Of a stretch of 64,000 nucleotides of DNA, positions 24,346-34,908 are shown piece after piece. The stretch is taken from NCBI GenBank assembly GCA_036365145.1, contig JAEOAD010000603.1, forward strand, positions 1,054,001 to 1,118,000. Direction: 5' to 3'. Under the pieces are notes generated by a model. It was not told where the DNA came from. It saw only the letters and a list, made by a program, of their open reading frames with translations, and searched no databases. Positions within the stretch are counted from its first letter, which is position 1; the number at the start of each line of letters is the position of its first letter. The position numbers were made by a program, and so were the translations under genes. The stretch comes from Orientallactaga sibirica (lineage: Eukaryota; Chordata; Mammalia; Rodentia; Dipodidae).

Positions 24346-27300
24346 GCACTTGAGGAAGGTTGAAAAGCACCCTATAGCTCCTGATGGGCAGTCTTTAGAA
24401 CCAAGAGGACATAGTGCTCCAACAGCACCTAATATTTGACAGGACAGCATCAGCAGCCATCATCTGTATTTGGGGTAAGCTTAGAAAATTTCTAGTTATA
24501 GCTCTCTCTTTTTTAGGAATACATTGTTGATCTGCCACAAGTCTCCATGCCAAAAGTTGATTAATCTCCTCATTTTGGACAGACTGTTATCAGAGGTTGT
24601 AATAAATTTCAGTGTGAAAACACATCTCTACAACCAAAGGTTACTATCATTTACTTGCGTAGTGGCTGCCCAAAGCAGCAATGTAAAATGATATCCTTCC
24701 ATAGCCAACAGTACCTGCTGATGCTAGGGGATTGCACCAGCTTTGTGCACTCCACCAAGGGACTATTGTGGTTCTGAAGAGATGGACAGTGGATAGTGCA
24801 AAGGGCAAATTTCAAAACTTTTTACAGACTTGCCCGAGAGGTCCTTGGAGGGTTCATAAAAAGTGAGAGACCCACTCAGTGCCTACCATGTGTCCTGTGC
24901 TGTGCAGAACAGCTCATGTGAAAGGATTTTGAAATGGCATTTTCCTGGCCCTTTCTAGGTTGAGATTCCATAACCTAAGTAAAACTAGAAAATGGGACAT
25001 CATATCCAGAGTGCTTATTTGCCTTTATACGGCTTTCCAACAGGGTAGTCCACAAAACAGTTTGCAACCTTCAGTCCATCACTCATCTCATAGGAATAGC
25101 AAAAGGGAACACAGAAAATATTTTATTTTTGGAGAATATATGAGTATACTGAGACCTGATGGTGATTGCCAAGTTAAAAATCAAAGGGACCCAAAAGAGT
25201 TACAAGTTGATTTATTCGATACTATATGGGGAACAGTAAGGCTGGAATGAGGAAGGTCTCATTTTATTAATTTACCAGTACATTTTTGCTTATCATTTAT
25301 ATGAATCTATTTTACATTAAATAAAGAAATTCTGATTTATAAATATTAATTCTATAAAATTATTTAAATATTTTAATGTCATTTTCTTTAAAATGACAAT
25401 CAATAAAATGCTTATAATATGAATAGCAGGAAATGTCCATTAACTGAACATTTCTGTATCTTTAATCCTAAGAAAATTTATAAATTTACATATATGTACA
25501 ACATTTGTTATCAACTTATTCAAGAATACATGTACAATAACTCAAAAGCTTCTAAACAGTCATTTTCATTCCCAGAGACCTCTAGAATTTAATATTAAAG
25601 AATTCTGATACTATATCATTCTACTTGATTTCAGAGCAATGTGAGAGTAAAATTTTCATGTAAACATACCATAATTTGAGAAAAGTGATAGTTCATGTAG
25701 TGGTGGATGCCTACTATGACTCCAATAATCTGAATTAATGAGTTCCAGATTAGACTTTGTTTTAATAGGCTTGGATCACTTTTCTTTACTTCCCATATAC
25801 TTACACACTAGTTGATTTGTGTTTTCACTGGAATAACAGACAAAAATCAGAAATTCTATCATTATACTGAACTAGATCACCAATCATATAAGTTAAATTA
25901 TGGCCAGAAGCCCTGTTTTCCTCTGCAAATCTTTCTTGACAAGTGTCATTTCCAAGCTTATATTTGAAAGCAAATGGCATTAAAACAAACATTCATTTTA
26001 GGATGTCAAACAGAAGCAACTTAATCACTTCACATCTTCCTAAATGCAAATATGTGGTTATTAGATTAGGTTAGACAGAGTGAAGTCTAATTTGATTCTG
26101 AATACATATTAGGGAGTAAGCATGGGTAGTTCTGTTGCTCCAAATGGAAGCCTAGACAGTAAATCTAGTTAAGACTGGTGGACATGAGGCAGGAGGGCAG
26201 GTGTCTTCTCATATGTCTGTGTTAAACATCATTTGATGAGAAAGGAATAGAGAAGAACATAAAATAATAAAATGCTTAATTTCAAATTTCCCCAGGGCTC
26301 TGGCATTTGCTCAGGGACCTGAGGTGTGAAATTTAAAAATACACAAAATACACAAAAACTGAAGTAACTGGAATTCCTTAAAACACCTAGAGAAAAGTAT
26401 CCAACATTTCTTTTTGGAGGTGATACATTTTTTCTAGTTGAAAAAAATCTCAGAACTCTTAATTTATTGGAAGAGAGTTTCTACAAAAGATAATGTAAAT
26501 AAAATACAAATTAACAACTCCTCCCTTCCTATGTAATTATATAGCTCACAGGTTCTCCTTGATTTGCAAAATAAACTGTGGAAGAGGAAAGATTGTAGCC
26601 GCATTAGAGGCTAAAAATGGAGATTATTAGGGAGAACCTTAACAGTTGACTAGAGAACTAAGCTAGGTAGAAGTGTTTAAAAATAAACTTGGTAGTGAAA
26701 GAAAGCACTCATGTTATTTTGATTATTAAAAGAACAATGCAATCCTTAAAATGAACATATTACAAAAAAGCTCTTATTTATTCTGAAGAAACCATTTTTA
26801 ATATTTTGCAAAAAAATCACATGATTGTTTTCCTCTATTTTCTGCTTGTGCACTTAGTGTACCAGTCTTCCATTTTGCCAATGATGGTGTTTTGTTGTTG
26901 TTGTTGTTGTTGTTCTGTATCACATTGTTCCAGACTCAAGGAAAACTTTATTTTGTTGACTATGCACTCAGAATCTGCTTTTGTTTATATTACTACCTGT
27001 GTGCTTATATGAAGCAAATATGAGAAATAAGGCTTATGTTCAATGCCATTTTATAATTTTATTGTCTTAGAGCCTTTTGATAGATCCATTTTGGCAACAT
27101 TTTACATGATTGGCACATGGTACTCAAAAACATCCCACATTATCTTCCTGAGTTTTCCAGTACTCATGTTCCCAATGGGACATTTTATCATTTTTCATGA
27201 AGTAACATCAAGCAAGTTTTTATGTGATTAAGAGAAAATTCTGGAGCTTAACATGACCTAAAACTTATAACTCTAGAATGTCATCTCATAAAGCTATTCT

Positions 27301-28369
27301 GGAGATTTTGACAGTTCTGCAGAGACCTTTGAAACATTGTTTCTTTTTTATATGTTCTTTTATATCAAAGAAAAATAGAAGACATATTTAGCTATTTCCT
27401 AGCATGTTCAGAGGTAAATGCAATACTCTATAAAGAGTTTGTTACATTCTTGGAGAATTTACTTACTAAAAATTGTACATTTGTTGTGGGATGTGAAAAA
27501 GTGATCCATTTTTTTTTTTTTTTTTGACCAGTAAAAAGGTTAAACTCTCAAATAATAAAATTTGTAGTTTCTAAGAGAAAATTTTTCATTGTAAACTGAA
27601 GCCATATTTATATGCCAGTTTTCTATAGACAATCATGACTTTGGAAACAGGACACATTTCTTAACCTAGTGACTGTCAACTTCAATTTTGTACTTCTGAT
27701 ACTCTTCTGCAGTAGTGTCACAACTGAGCATATGTGATCCTCAACAAAGCACAGAACTGCAGTGATGAATGTTTGCCTAGCCCCTCTTCCCAACTTCCTC
27801 AACCCAATGGCTTTATGCTGATGTAAAGCTCATTGCTTGTACCTTAGCACTTATGTAGAGTCATAAATGGAAAATAAGAAACTTTGATATTAAATTTACT
27901 CAGCTTTTCCTAAGAATAATATATTTTTCCAAATAATTATATGCCAAATGCTGCAGCATCATAGGTTCTACATATTTTTTAATTTGGTCTGATTGAATAC
28001 ATTTTTTTTTTTACAAAGAATCCCTATCTGTAGTGTATAGTTGGTATGTTTTCAACATGAGTGACTCATGCTTCCTGGGACCTGTATGACAATCCACAAT
28101 ATTTAAGTCCTTTGTGTTAAGAATTAAATATTTAGAGACTGGCTACAAGAGCATGTTCACATATGTTTTTATTTGAACAGAGTTGCAAGCTTTTCTCCAC
28201 TCTGATCCTCTTAAGAGATTAGTTTGCCATTTTGTCATTAGAAATTAAACGTTTTGTAAAACTTCACCAGGAGTAAATTTGAGGTTTATTTTGTAACAAC
28301 AACAACAACAACAAACATTCAACACCTAATAGATTCTAAGCACTGTTATTTTAAAATATTTTAACTTGG
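24346..28369. other. Long AT-rich stretch without recognisable genes
   Basis: I see no gene, RNA or clear transposon over about 4 kb. Small simple repeats are present: (TTG)n at 26892-26914, a T run at 27509-27525 and (AAC)n at 28297-28317. This is the largest block of probably unique sequence in the window and would be the best place to look for conserved non-coding elements. Confidence 0.45.
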
Positions 28370-28560
28370 GTGGCTGGAGAGATGGCTTAGCAATTATGGC
28401 ACTTGCCTCAGAATTCTGAGGACTCAGGTTCAATTCCCCACTACCCATGTAAGCTAGATACATAGGGTGGCACATGTGTCTGGAGTTCATTTGCAGTGGC
28501 TGGAGGCCCTGGGGCTCTCTCTCTCTCTCATTCTTTCTCAGAAAGAAAGACAAAAATTAA
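28370..28560 (+). mobile_element. tRNA-derived SINE
   Basis: The head is GGTGGCTGGAGAGATGGCTTAG, followed by GGTTCAATTCCCC, 'gtctggagttcatttgcagtggctggaggcc' and a short CT tract. A flanking AAAATATTTTAA-type repeat (28351-28363 and about 28564-28575) suggests a target duplication. Confidence 0.9.
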
Positions 28561-28574
28561 TATAAAATATTTTA

Positions 28575-28980
28575 ATTTCTGGTAGCCTTAAATATGTTTA
28601 TAATGCCTTTTGAATATTTTTACCCCTTGAGTTTGCCCTGGGGATTCATCATATTGGGTATTCTGAATTTTTTTCAGACTTATAGTTTCCTTAATCCACT
28701 ATATTATTTTAATCTGGCTTCATATTTTGAAACATTATTTCTACATTAGCCTTTGGTACAAGTGATATTACAAATAACATCAAAGTTCTGAAAACCTACT
28801 GATATACTATAATCTTCAATTTTTAATCTGTAATGGACTTCCACTTTCCCCATTGAGTCACCAGCTCAAAAATATTTCAATTTTATACTAAGAAGAAAGG
28901 GAACTGAAAATTGTTTAAAACATTTTTAATCCATAATCTTTTCCACTCTTATCAATATCTTACTATTTTAGTGTAAAGTT
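28575..28980. other. AT-rich sequence, nothing recognised
   Basis: There is no feature between the SINE and the LTR of ERV-A. Confidence 0.5.
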
Positions 28981-28982
28981 TG

Positions 28983-29432
28983 GGAGTTACCAAAACCACT
29001 CAAACCATTCTGAGGAAAAGATGAAAGTTTTTATTCAGAAAAGCAGGAGCTTCCAGGGCTAACTCACCAAGAGAGGAACACAGCCAAACTGAGTTTTCAG
29101 GTTGTGGGCTACATAGGGCTTTTTTAGTTGGGAGAAGGTGAAGAAGGAAAAAAAAAAAAAAAAAACTCATTTGTTAAGTTGAATAGAAAAGTTCCTTTAG
29201 AGGAGATCATTACATTAACTGTTAACCATTTAAAGTACCTCGTGTGTGACACCAGAACAGTGACCATGTGACCTATGAGGTAAGGGGGCAGGAAACCATG
29301 ACCTAGGACATTGTTAGGCAAGGAGGGGATAAGGACTGGGTGGTTTCTTGAAGAATGTGGATAATCCACTTTCCTATGCCTCTGTCACCATTCTGCCGTG
29401 ACTTTATCTTGGGAACCTGTCTAGACCTAACA
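28983..29432 (-). mobile_element. ERV-A 3' LTR (gammaretrovirus-like, class I)
   Basis: The segment from about 29163 to 29432 is repeated at 33293-34094 (with insertions). Shared blocks are 'ctcatttgttaagttgaat', 'gacaccagaacagtgaccatgtga', 'aagggggcaggaaaccatga' and 'gtggataatccactttcctatg'. Read on the minus strand, U3 begins TGTTAGGTC at 29432, and the sequence just before it contains AAAAGGCTGGAA, a degenerate polypurine tract. The low-coordinate (U5) end near 28983 is approximate. Both LTRs run antisense to the window, as do the gag and pol relics between them. Confidence 0.75.
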
Positions 29433-29448
29433 TTCCAGCCTTTTGTTA
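29433..29448 (-). promoter_or_regulatory. ERV-A polypurine tract (degenerate)
   Basis: The minus strand reads AACAAAAGGCTGGAA immediately upstream of the U3 start TGTTAGG. Its position is right for the plus-strand primer of retroviral reverse transcription, but pyrimidines interrupt it. Confidence 0.5.
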
Positions 29449-29950
29449 ATGATAAGGGATGTTGGTTTCTCTTCTGTAATGTCTTCATGCTGACTGTAGG
29501 GGTGAAGAGTTCTTATGGGAGAGGCTGGATAATGTGGTTGACGGGTCTCCCTTCAGGGCAGGTGATGAGGAAACAGTTCTATGGTGGCCATAGGTGACAG
29601 AGTAGTGAGATCCATAGTGAGCACTCTCTGACAGTGCCATGATGTTATGACTTGGTCCTGAGCAAAGCAGAGACTTCTCTTATACCATCCCTGTATTTAG
29701 TTGGCTTCAGGGCAGTCCCTGGTGACATCTTTTATAGAGAAGGAGAGCAAGATGGGCTCTGTGCACCTGGTGAGAGGACAGAAGGAAGAATTAAGGCGCT
29801 TGTTATCCTTGTCAGCAGCTACGACTTCAAAACGCCATGTGCAAGTGGGGGATGAGCACTTAGAAAGGAGGGATAGAGGGCTTGGGACTAGAGAAAGGAG
29901 GCAGAGGGGCGTCAGTGTATTCAAGAGGAGCGCTCTGGGATCCCAGGAAG
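29449..29950 (-). pseudogene. ERV-A remnant between pol and 3' LTR (env largely missing)
   Basis: Only about 500 bp separate the integrase end from the polypurine tract, far too short for an env gene of about 1.9 kb. I see no CX6CC or CWLC motif here. Minus-strand frames in this part are short and unassigned. Most of env is inferred to be deleted. Confidence 0.45.
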
Positions 29951-30270
29951 AGTAGGAACATGAGAGAGTTTTAAGTTTGAGAGGACCCGTTGGGGTGGTG
30001 GTGTACTTATCCCTGAGTGAGGTAGGTAGGACAGAGGTGACTTGACTCTTGAGCTGTGATAGGTGGACCCAACTGAGGATGTTCTGAAGTTGTGCAGCCA
30101 TGGGAATGGTTAGGATCACCAGATGAACTTTGGTCCAATGCGGCTTGAGTTCCTGTGGGCAAGACTGGTTAAGATAGACTTGAGCTACAGGGTTAAGTGA
30201 GAGAGTTGTGGCTCCCTCTGATGCTTAGGGAAGAAGGCAGTCAGCATGTTCCCAAAGAAGCTTTTGTATA
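29951..30270 (-). pseudogene. pol: ERV-A pol: integrase C-terminal relic
   Basis: The minus strand encodes PHWTKVHLVILT followed by MAAQLQNILSWVHLSQLKSQ. This matches the C-terminal integrase/SH3-like segment of gammaretroviral Pol (pattern G-P-[HY]-x-V-x-L-x-T-P-T-A ... WVH-x-S-x-[VL]-K). The upstream parts of integrase are not legible and are broken by SINE insertions. Confidence 0.65.
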
Positions 30271-30284
30271 AAAGTAAAAGTTGG

Positions 30285-30434
30285 CCAGGCATGGTGGTGC
30301 ACGCCTTTACTCCCAGCACTTGGGAGGCAGAGGTAGGAGGATTGCCCGCCGAGAGTTCGAGGCCACCCTGAGACTACATAGTGAATTCCAGGTCAGCCTG
30401 AGCCAGTGAGACCCTACCTCGAAAAAAAAAAAAA
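30285..30434 (+). mobile_element. B1-type SINE in ERV-A
   Basis: It runs from CCAGGCATGGTGGTGCACGCC through 'ccagcacttgggaggcagaggtagg' and 'gtgagaccctacctcgaaaaaa'. The flanking TAAAAGTTGG (about 30275 and 30437) is its target duplication. Confidence 0.92.
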
Positions 30435-30758
30435 ATTAAAAGTTGGTAAGTGCACATGGAGAAGAGTTTCTTATAGTGCAGGAAGGTTGTTTAACAAGAA
30501 GGGATACCCATATATGAGTTCAAAAGGGCTAAGGAAGGAGGGGGGCCTGAGGAGTAGCTCTGATTCTTGCAATGGCAAATGGGAGGAGCAGAGGCCAGGA
30601 AAGGTGCAGTTTAGAAGTCAGTTTAGACAGGTGAGTCTTGAGAATAGCATTTGTTCTTTAAGCCTGTGGGGGGAGAGGACAGTGAGTTGTTGCCCAAAAT
30701 TGAATGTTTGTGCCTTTTGGGCCAGAAAAGCAGCTGCAGCAAGAGCACATAGGCATGG

Positions 30759-30910
30759 GGCTGGAGAGATGGCTTAGCAGTTAAATGCTTGCCTATGAAG
30801 CCTATGGACCCCAGTTCGAGGCTCGATTCTCCAGGACCCACGTAAGCCAGATGGACGAGGGGGTGCATGCATCTGGAGTTCATTTGCAGTGGCTGGAGGC
30901 CCTGGCTCAC

Positions 30911-30950
<40 letters not shown>

Positions 30951-31021
30951 CTGCCTATTTCTGTATCTCTCTCTTTCTCAAATAAATAAATAAAGTAAAA
31001 TATTTTTTTAAATTTTTAAAA
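30759..31021 (+). mobile_element. tRNA-derived SINE in ERV-A
   Basis: A complete copy with a long CT dinucleotide tract (30916-30948) and an AAATAAAT tail. It is flanked by an 18-bp duplication AAGAGCACATAGGCATGG (30741-30758 and 31022-31039). Confidence 0.94.
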
Positions 31022-31090
31022 AAGAGCACATAGGCATGGATGCCAACCCCGGACAGAGGGTTTTTAGTTGTTTAGAAAGATAAACTGCAG

Positions 31091-31293
31091 GGGCTGGAGA
31101 AATGGCTTAGCAGTTAAGGCATTTGTCTGCAAAGTCAAAGGACCTTGGTTTGATTCTCTAGGACCCACATAAGCCAGATGCACAAGGTGGCGCGTATGTC
31201 TAGAGTTCAATTGCAGTGGCTGGAGGCCCTAGCACACCCATTTCTCTCTCTCTGTCTTTCTCTCTCTCTCTGCCTCTTTCTCTCTTGCTCTCA

Positions 31294-31340
<47 letters not shown>

Positions 31341-31365
31341 ATTTTAAAAGTTTTTTTAAAAAGAA
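31091..31365 (+). mobile_element. tRNA-derived SINE in ERV-A, second copy
   Basis: The head is AGGGGCTGGAGAAATGGCTTAG, with a CT-rich part and a 15-unit AAAT tail at about 31286-31342. It inserted 70 bp from the previous SINE, interrupting pol between integrase and reverse transcriptase. Confidence 0.92.
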
Positions 31366-31379
31366 AGAAAAGATACAGG

Positions 31380-32430
31380 GGCAAAGAATGGACCCTTCAT
31401 TTGGCCCAGAACTCCCAATGCCATACCCCCTTTTTCTCTGGAATCAAGGAAAACAAGCTGCTGAGGGTCTGGAAATTCAAGGGCTGGTGCTTCCAAAAGG
31501 GCATCATGCAGCTGGTATAAGCAGCATCTGTCTTTGACTTAGGATCTAGGGGTTTATGAGTGTTTCCCTTAACCTTGTCATACAGGGGCTTTGCCAGGAA
31601 GTCAACGTTTGGAATCCACATTTTAAGGAACCCAGAAAAGCCAAGAAGAGAAAGCATTTTTTCCTCAGAGGTAGGTGGGGAGAGGGAGCAAAGATGTTGT
31701 TTGTGGTCTAGGGTCAGTTGTCGTGAGGTGGGGGTAAAGAGAATGTCCAGGTACCTAACTTGGGTTAAAGAAAGTTGAGTTTCTTTGGGGGAAACACAAT
31801 ATCCCTTAGATCCAAGAAAATTAAGTTTGTTGGTGTGTACTTTAGAAAGAAAAAGAGAGGGTGAGAAAAGCAAAAGAACATGTTCTGGGCAAGGGATCCA
31901 GGGACAAAAGCTCAGAGAAGAGAGCTTGAACAAACAGGTGGGGGCTGCCTCTAAAACCCTGGGGAAGGCCAATCCAGGTGAGTTGAGTGGCAGTATGAGT
32001 ACTGGGGTCCTCCCAAGTGAAGGCAAAGAGATCATAGCAATTAGGGTAGAAGGCAATGGAGAAGAAGATATCTTTCAGGTCATGAACTGAAAAGTGAATA
32101 GTGAAGGAAGGGATGTGAGAGAGGAGAGTATAGGGGTTGGAACTACTGGATGAATTGGCATAACAGCAGCACTGACTGGGTGCACGTCTTGGCATAAGTA
32201 GCAGGTCCCATCAGGTTTGATAACAGGAAAGATCTGTAAGAGAATGAGTGGGGCGAAGGAGGCTGGCTAAGAGCAAGTGAGAAATAATAGGTTTGAGTCC
32301 TTGGCAATGTTTAAGTGGGATTGGGTATTGAGAATGGCAGGGAAAAGATGGGAGTCTTTGTGTCTGATGAGGAGAGGCTTGTGGTGAGAGGCTAGTGCTG
32401 GTGAGGAAGTGTCCCACAGCCTGGGATCAA
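31380..32430 (-). pseudogene. pol: ERV-A pol: reverse transcriptase relic
   Basis: The minus strand reads as gammaretroviral RT in pieces. An N-terminal part lies at about 32211-32420. The fingers/palm part at about 31900-32140 includes FSVHDLKDIFFSI, FAFTWEDP and QLTWIGLPQGFRGSPHLF. The thumb/connection part at about 31530-31830 includes NFLGSKGYCVSP and LGFSGFLKMWIPNVDFLAKPL. The pieces lie in different frames. The expected catalytic YxDD is not visible: the sequence passes directly from the palm to the following LFSPS-like segment near 31880, so a small deletion probably removed it. The gene is non-functional. Confidence 0.85.
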
Positions 32431-32930
32431 CTTTGGAGACAGGGAGGGGGAAATTTGGATTTTTTAAAGGGAGGGGCTGGCATGAGGAGGAAGACAGTGT
32501 GAATAAGTCAGAGAGAGAGTTTTAGCATAAGACCTCTACCCAGGAGGGGAATAGGACAAGAGGGTATTATGAGAAATGAATGGGTGAGGGGGATGTCCCA
32601 GACTACTCAGGGTAGGGGGTGGCAATGTGTGGGGAGTGGGATAGACTGTCAATACCTGACACAGAGATCTCTGAGGGAAAAGTCTTACCAGAGTAGGATG
32701 GCAGGACTGACCAACTGGCCCCCTTAACAAATGAGACAGGCCTTCTTGCCAACTGGACTGTGACCCTGGGACCCTCCATTGTGATATGGAGAGTATTTGT
32801 GGAGGCTGAGATCCCAGGGCACTGTCAATCTTTGGCTTCCAGGGCCAGAAGATCAGTGATTAGGGCTTGTGGGGCGGAGGGGAAGGGGCTGGCATATCTT
32901 GTTCAGGCAAAGGACAGTCAACCTGCCAGT
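32431..32930 (-). pseudogene. ERV-A region expected to hold protease
   Basis: It lies between the nucleocapsid relic and the RT N terminus, where gammaretroviruses encode protease. I cannot recognise the D[ST]G active-site motif in a continuous frame. The assignment is by position only. Confidence 0.35.
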
Positions 32931-33279
32931 GTCCAGCAAGTCCTCAATGGTACAGGTTGTGGAGAGCTTTTGCCCAGTGACCAGTGTGGCCACACTTGAA
33001 GCAGGGTCCTGGTGGTGAACTTTGCAGCCCGGTTGTCTTCTTTGGAGGAGGCCTCAGGACTGTAGCCAGGAAATGGAACTGCTCTCTGTCTCTGGTCCAC
33101 CTCTCGGTGTGTTCCTGGTCTTTTCCGTTATTAAAAACTTTAAATGCCAGGTCAAGCAGATCTCCCTGAGAGGTCTGAGGGCCTCTTTCTAGGTGTTCAA
33201 GTTTTTTCCTGATGTCAGAGGCAGATTGTGACAGGAAATGGGTATTGAGAACTATCATAGCCTCTTGGGAAGGAAGCAA
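32931..33279 (-). pseudogene. gag: ERV-A gag: nucleocapsid relic with zinc knuckle
   Basis: The minus-strand frame 33279-32944 has LSQSASDIRKKLEHLE, typical of the capsid C-terminal end of gammaretroviral Gag. A basic/proline stretch and a CCHC-like knuckle CFKCGHTGHWAKAL follow. The last cysteine of CX2CX4HX4C is replaced by leucine. Matrix and most of capsid are missing: the sequence passes straight into the LTR at about 33293. Confidence 0.8.
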
Positions 33280-33372
33280 AAATAATAATAATAATAACCC
33301 TCATTTGTTAAGTTGAATTGAAAAATTCCTTTACAGGAGATCATTATATTAACCATTTAAAATAGCTAGGGT

Positions 33373-33901
33373 AGCCTGGCATGGTGGCACACTGTGGGGA
33401 ACCAGTGTGGCGGCCATTCCAAGATGGCACCTTGGCTGACTGCCAAGTCTTATGACTAGGCGCCATTTCCTGCTTCTGCCCTTGTATAGTCACGTTCACA
33501 CTGCAGATGTGCACATGTACCTTGTTACGTAAGATCAGTCCACCAGCAGGTGGTTGTTTGTGCCCTATAGCTAACGCCTACGTGGCTACTGCTGATTGGA
33601 TCAGGCGAGGCTATATCTAGGGTGGAGGGCTGGGAGTCGGGGGCTTCCTGTTGTAAAAGGTTCCTGAATAAACTGCTTCAAGAAGAGTTCCTGTGGTCAT
33701 TGCCTTATTCTGCTAGTCGGACTGGGCGACGACAGCACACACCTTTAATCCCAGCACTTGGGAGGCAGAGGTAGGAGGATCAAGGCCACCCTGAGACTAC
33801 AGAGTGAATTCCAGGTCAGCCTGAGCTACAGTGAGACCCTACCTCGAAAAGCCAAAATAAGTAAATAAATAAATAAATAAATAAATAAATAGATAGATAA
33901 T
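33373..33901 (+). mobile_element. B1-type SINE split by a solo LTR, inside ERV-A 5' LTR
   Basis: The B1 head is 33373-33392 and its body is 33735-33860, followed by an AAATAAAT tail. A perfect 14-bp target duplication AAAATAGCTAGGGT flanks the whole at 33359-33372 and 33902-33915. Removing the inner LTR and one GCACAC leaves a continuous B1. Confidence 0.93.
33393..33734 (+). mobile_element. Solo LTR, class II (IAP/betaretrovirus-like)
   Basis: This is a 342-bp unit beginning TGTGGGGAACC and ending GACGACA. It is flanked by a perfect 6-bp duplication GCACAC at 33387-33392 and 33735-33740. The TG...CA ends, 6-bp duplication, GC-rich U3, TATATCTA box near 33611 and AATAAA at 33668 fit a class II LTR. 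It keeps several CpGs and is therefore young relative to its host B1. Recombination between two LTRs of a former provirus would leave such a solo LTR. Confidence 0.9.
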
Positions 33902-34132
33902 AAAATAGCTAGGGTGTGACACCGGAATAGTGATCATGTGAGTTATGAGATAAGGGGGCAGGAAACGATGACCTGGGGCGTTGTTAGATAAGGAAAGGAA
34001 ATGACTAGGTGGTTTCTTAAGGAATGTGGATAATCTACTTTCCTATGCATCTGTCACCAATTTGCTGGCCATGGGAGCCTTTCCTGACCTAATATTTGTA
34101 ATTTTAAATGTGTCTTAAAAATACTTTTATTT

Positions 34133-34283
34133 AGCTGGGTAGTGGAACACACATTTAATCCCAGAACTTGGGAGGCAGTGGTAGAAGGATCAACATGAGT
34201 TCAAGGGTAGCCTGGAACTACAGAGTGAGTTCCAGGTCAGCCTGAGTTAGAGTGAAACTCTACCTAGAAAAAAACAAAAAAAA
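34133..34283 (+). mobile_element. B1-type SINE
   Basis: It runs from AGCTGGGTAGTGGAACACACA through 'cccagaacttgggaggcagtggtag' to 'gagtgaaactctacctagaaaaaa', and passes into the purine repeat. Confidence 0.88.
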
Positions 34284-34382
34284 AGGAGAAGAAGAAGAAG
34301 AGGAAGAGGAAAAAGAAGAAAATAAGGAGGAGGAAGAGCAGGAGGAGGAGGAGGAGAAGGAGAAGAAGAAGAAGAAAACTGA
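34281..34382. repeat. GAA/GGA polypurine microsatellite
   Basis: About 100 bases are nearly pure purine on the plus strand (AAGAAGAAGAGGAAGAGG...). It probably expanded from the A-rich tail of the B1. It produces a spurious glutamate/lysine-rich open frame. Confidence 0.9.
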
Positions 34383-34395
34383 AAAACTTTTTAGT

Positions 34396-34598
34396 GGGCT
34401 GGGGAGATGGCTTAGTGGTTCAGGTGCTTGCCTGAAAAGCTTAACAACCCAGGATTGATTCCCCGGGACCTATGTAAGCTAGATGTGCAAGGTGGCACAT
34501 GCACCTAGTTTGTTTGCAGTGGCTGGAGGCCTCAGCGTGCCCATTCTCTCTCCATCTGCCTCTCTATCTCTTTTTTCTCCCTTAATAAACATTTAAAA
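34396..34598 (+). mobile_element. tRNA-derived SINE
   Basis: The head is TGGGCTGGGGAGATGGCTTAG, with body, CT-rich part and short A-rich tail. It abuts an oppositely oriented copy of the same family. Confidence 0.9.
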
Positions 34599-34599
34599 G

Positions 34600-34908
34600 A
34601 AAAATTTTATTTATTTATTTAGTTGTGAGCAGAAAGAGGAGAGAAATGAGGAGAAGAGAGAAGATGAGAGGCTAGGAGAGCAGGGGAGGAGAGAGGAGGG
34701 GAGGGAAGGGGAAGGAAGCAAAGCAAAGCAAAACAAGGAAAAGAGAAGAGATAAATAAATAAAAGAGCATGGGTACACCAGGGCATCTTGTTTCTGCAAA
34801 CTCCTGATGCATGTACCACTTTGGCTTTACATGTATATTGGGAGTTAAATCCTGGGCTGAGAGGCCTTGCAAATGTCTTTAGCCACTGAGCAATCCCCCC
34901 AGCCTATG
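34600..34908 (-). mobile_element. tRNA-derived SINE, antisense, with expanded purine tract
   Basis: The complement of the family ends 'tagccactgagcaatccccccagcc'. The normal CT-rich part is enlarged into a GA/GGGA-rich tract of about 120 bp at 34625-34745. It forms an inverted pair with the preceding SINE. Confidence 0.82.

Larger units (their letters stand above)
33293..34094 (-). mobile_element. ERV-A 5' LTR, truncated in U5 and carrying nested insertions
   Basis: Homology with the 3' LTR resumes at CTCATTTGTTAAGTTGAAT (33300) and runs to CCTAATA at 34094. A B1 with a solo LTR inside it interrupts this homology. The part equivalent to 28983-29162 of the other LTR is missing, together with the primer-binding site and the start of gag. 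This indicates one deletion spanning U5, leader, matrix and capsid. Confidence 0.75.

Noticed and set aside
29697..30119. 140-codon minus-strand frame as a host gene
   Set aside because: Its start is the integrase C-terminal segment of ERV-A. The rest is an unassigned read-through inside the provirus.
34252..34458. Glutamate/lysine-rich open frame
   Set aside because: It is entirely generated by the GAA/GGA microsatellite and a SINE.
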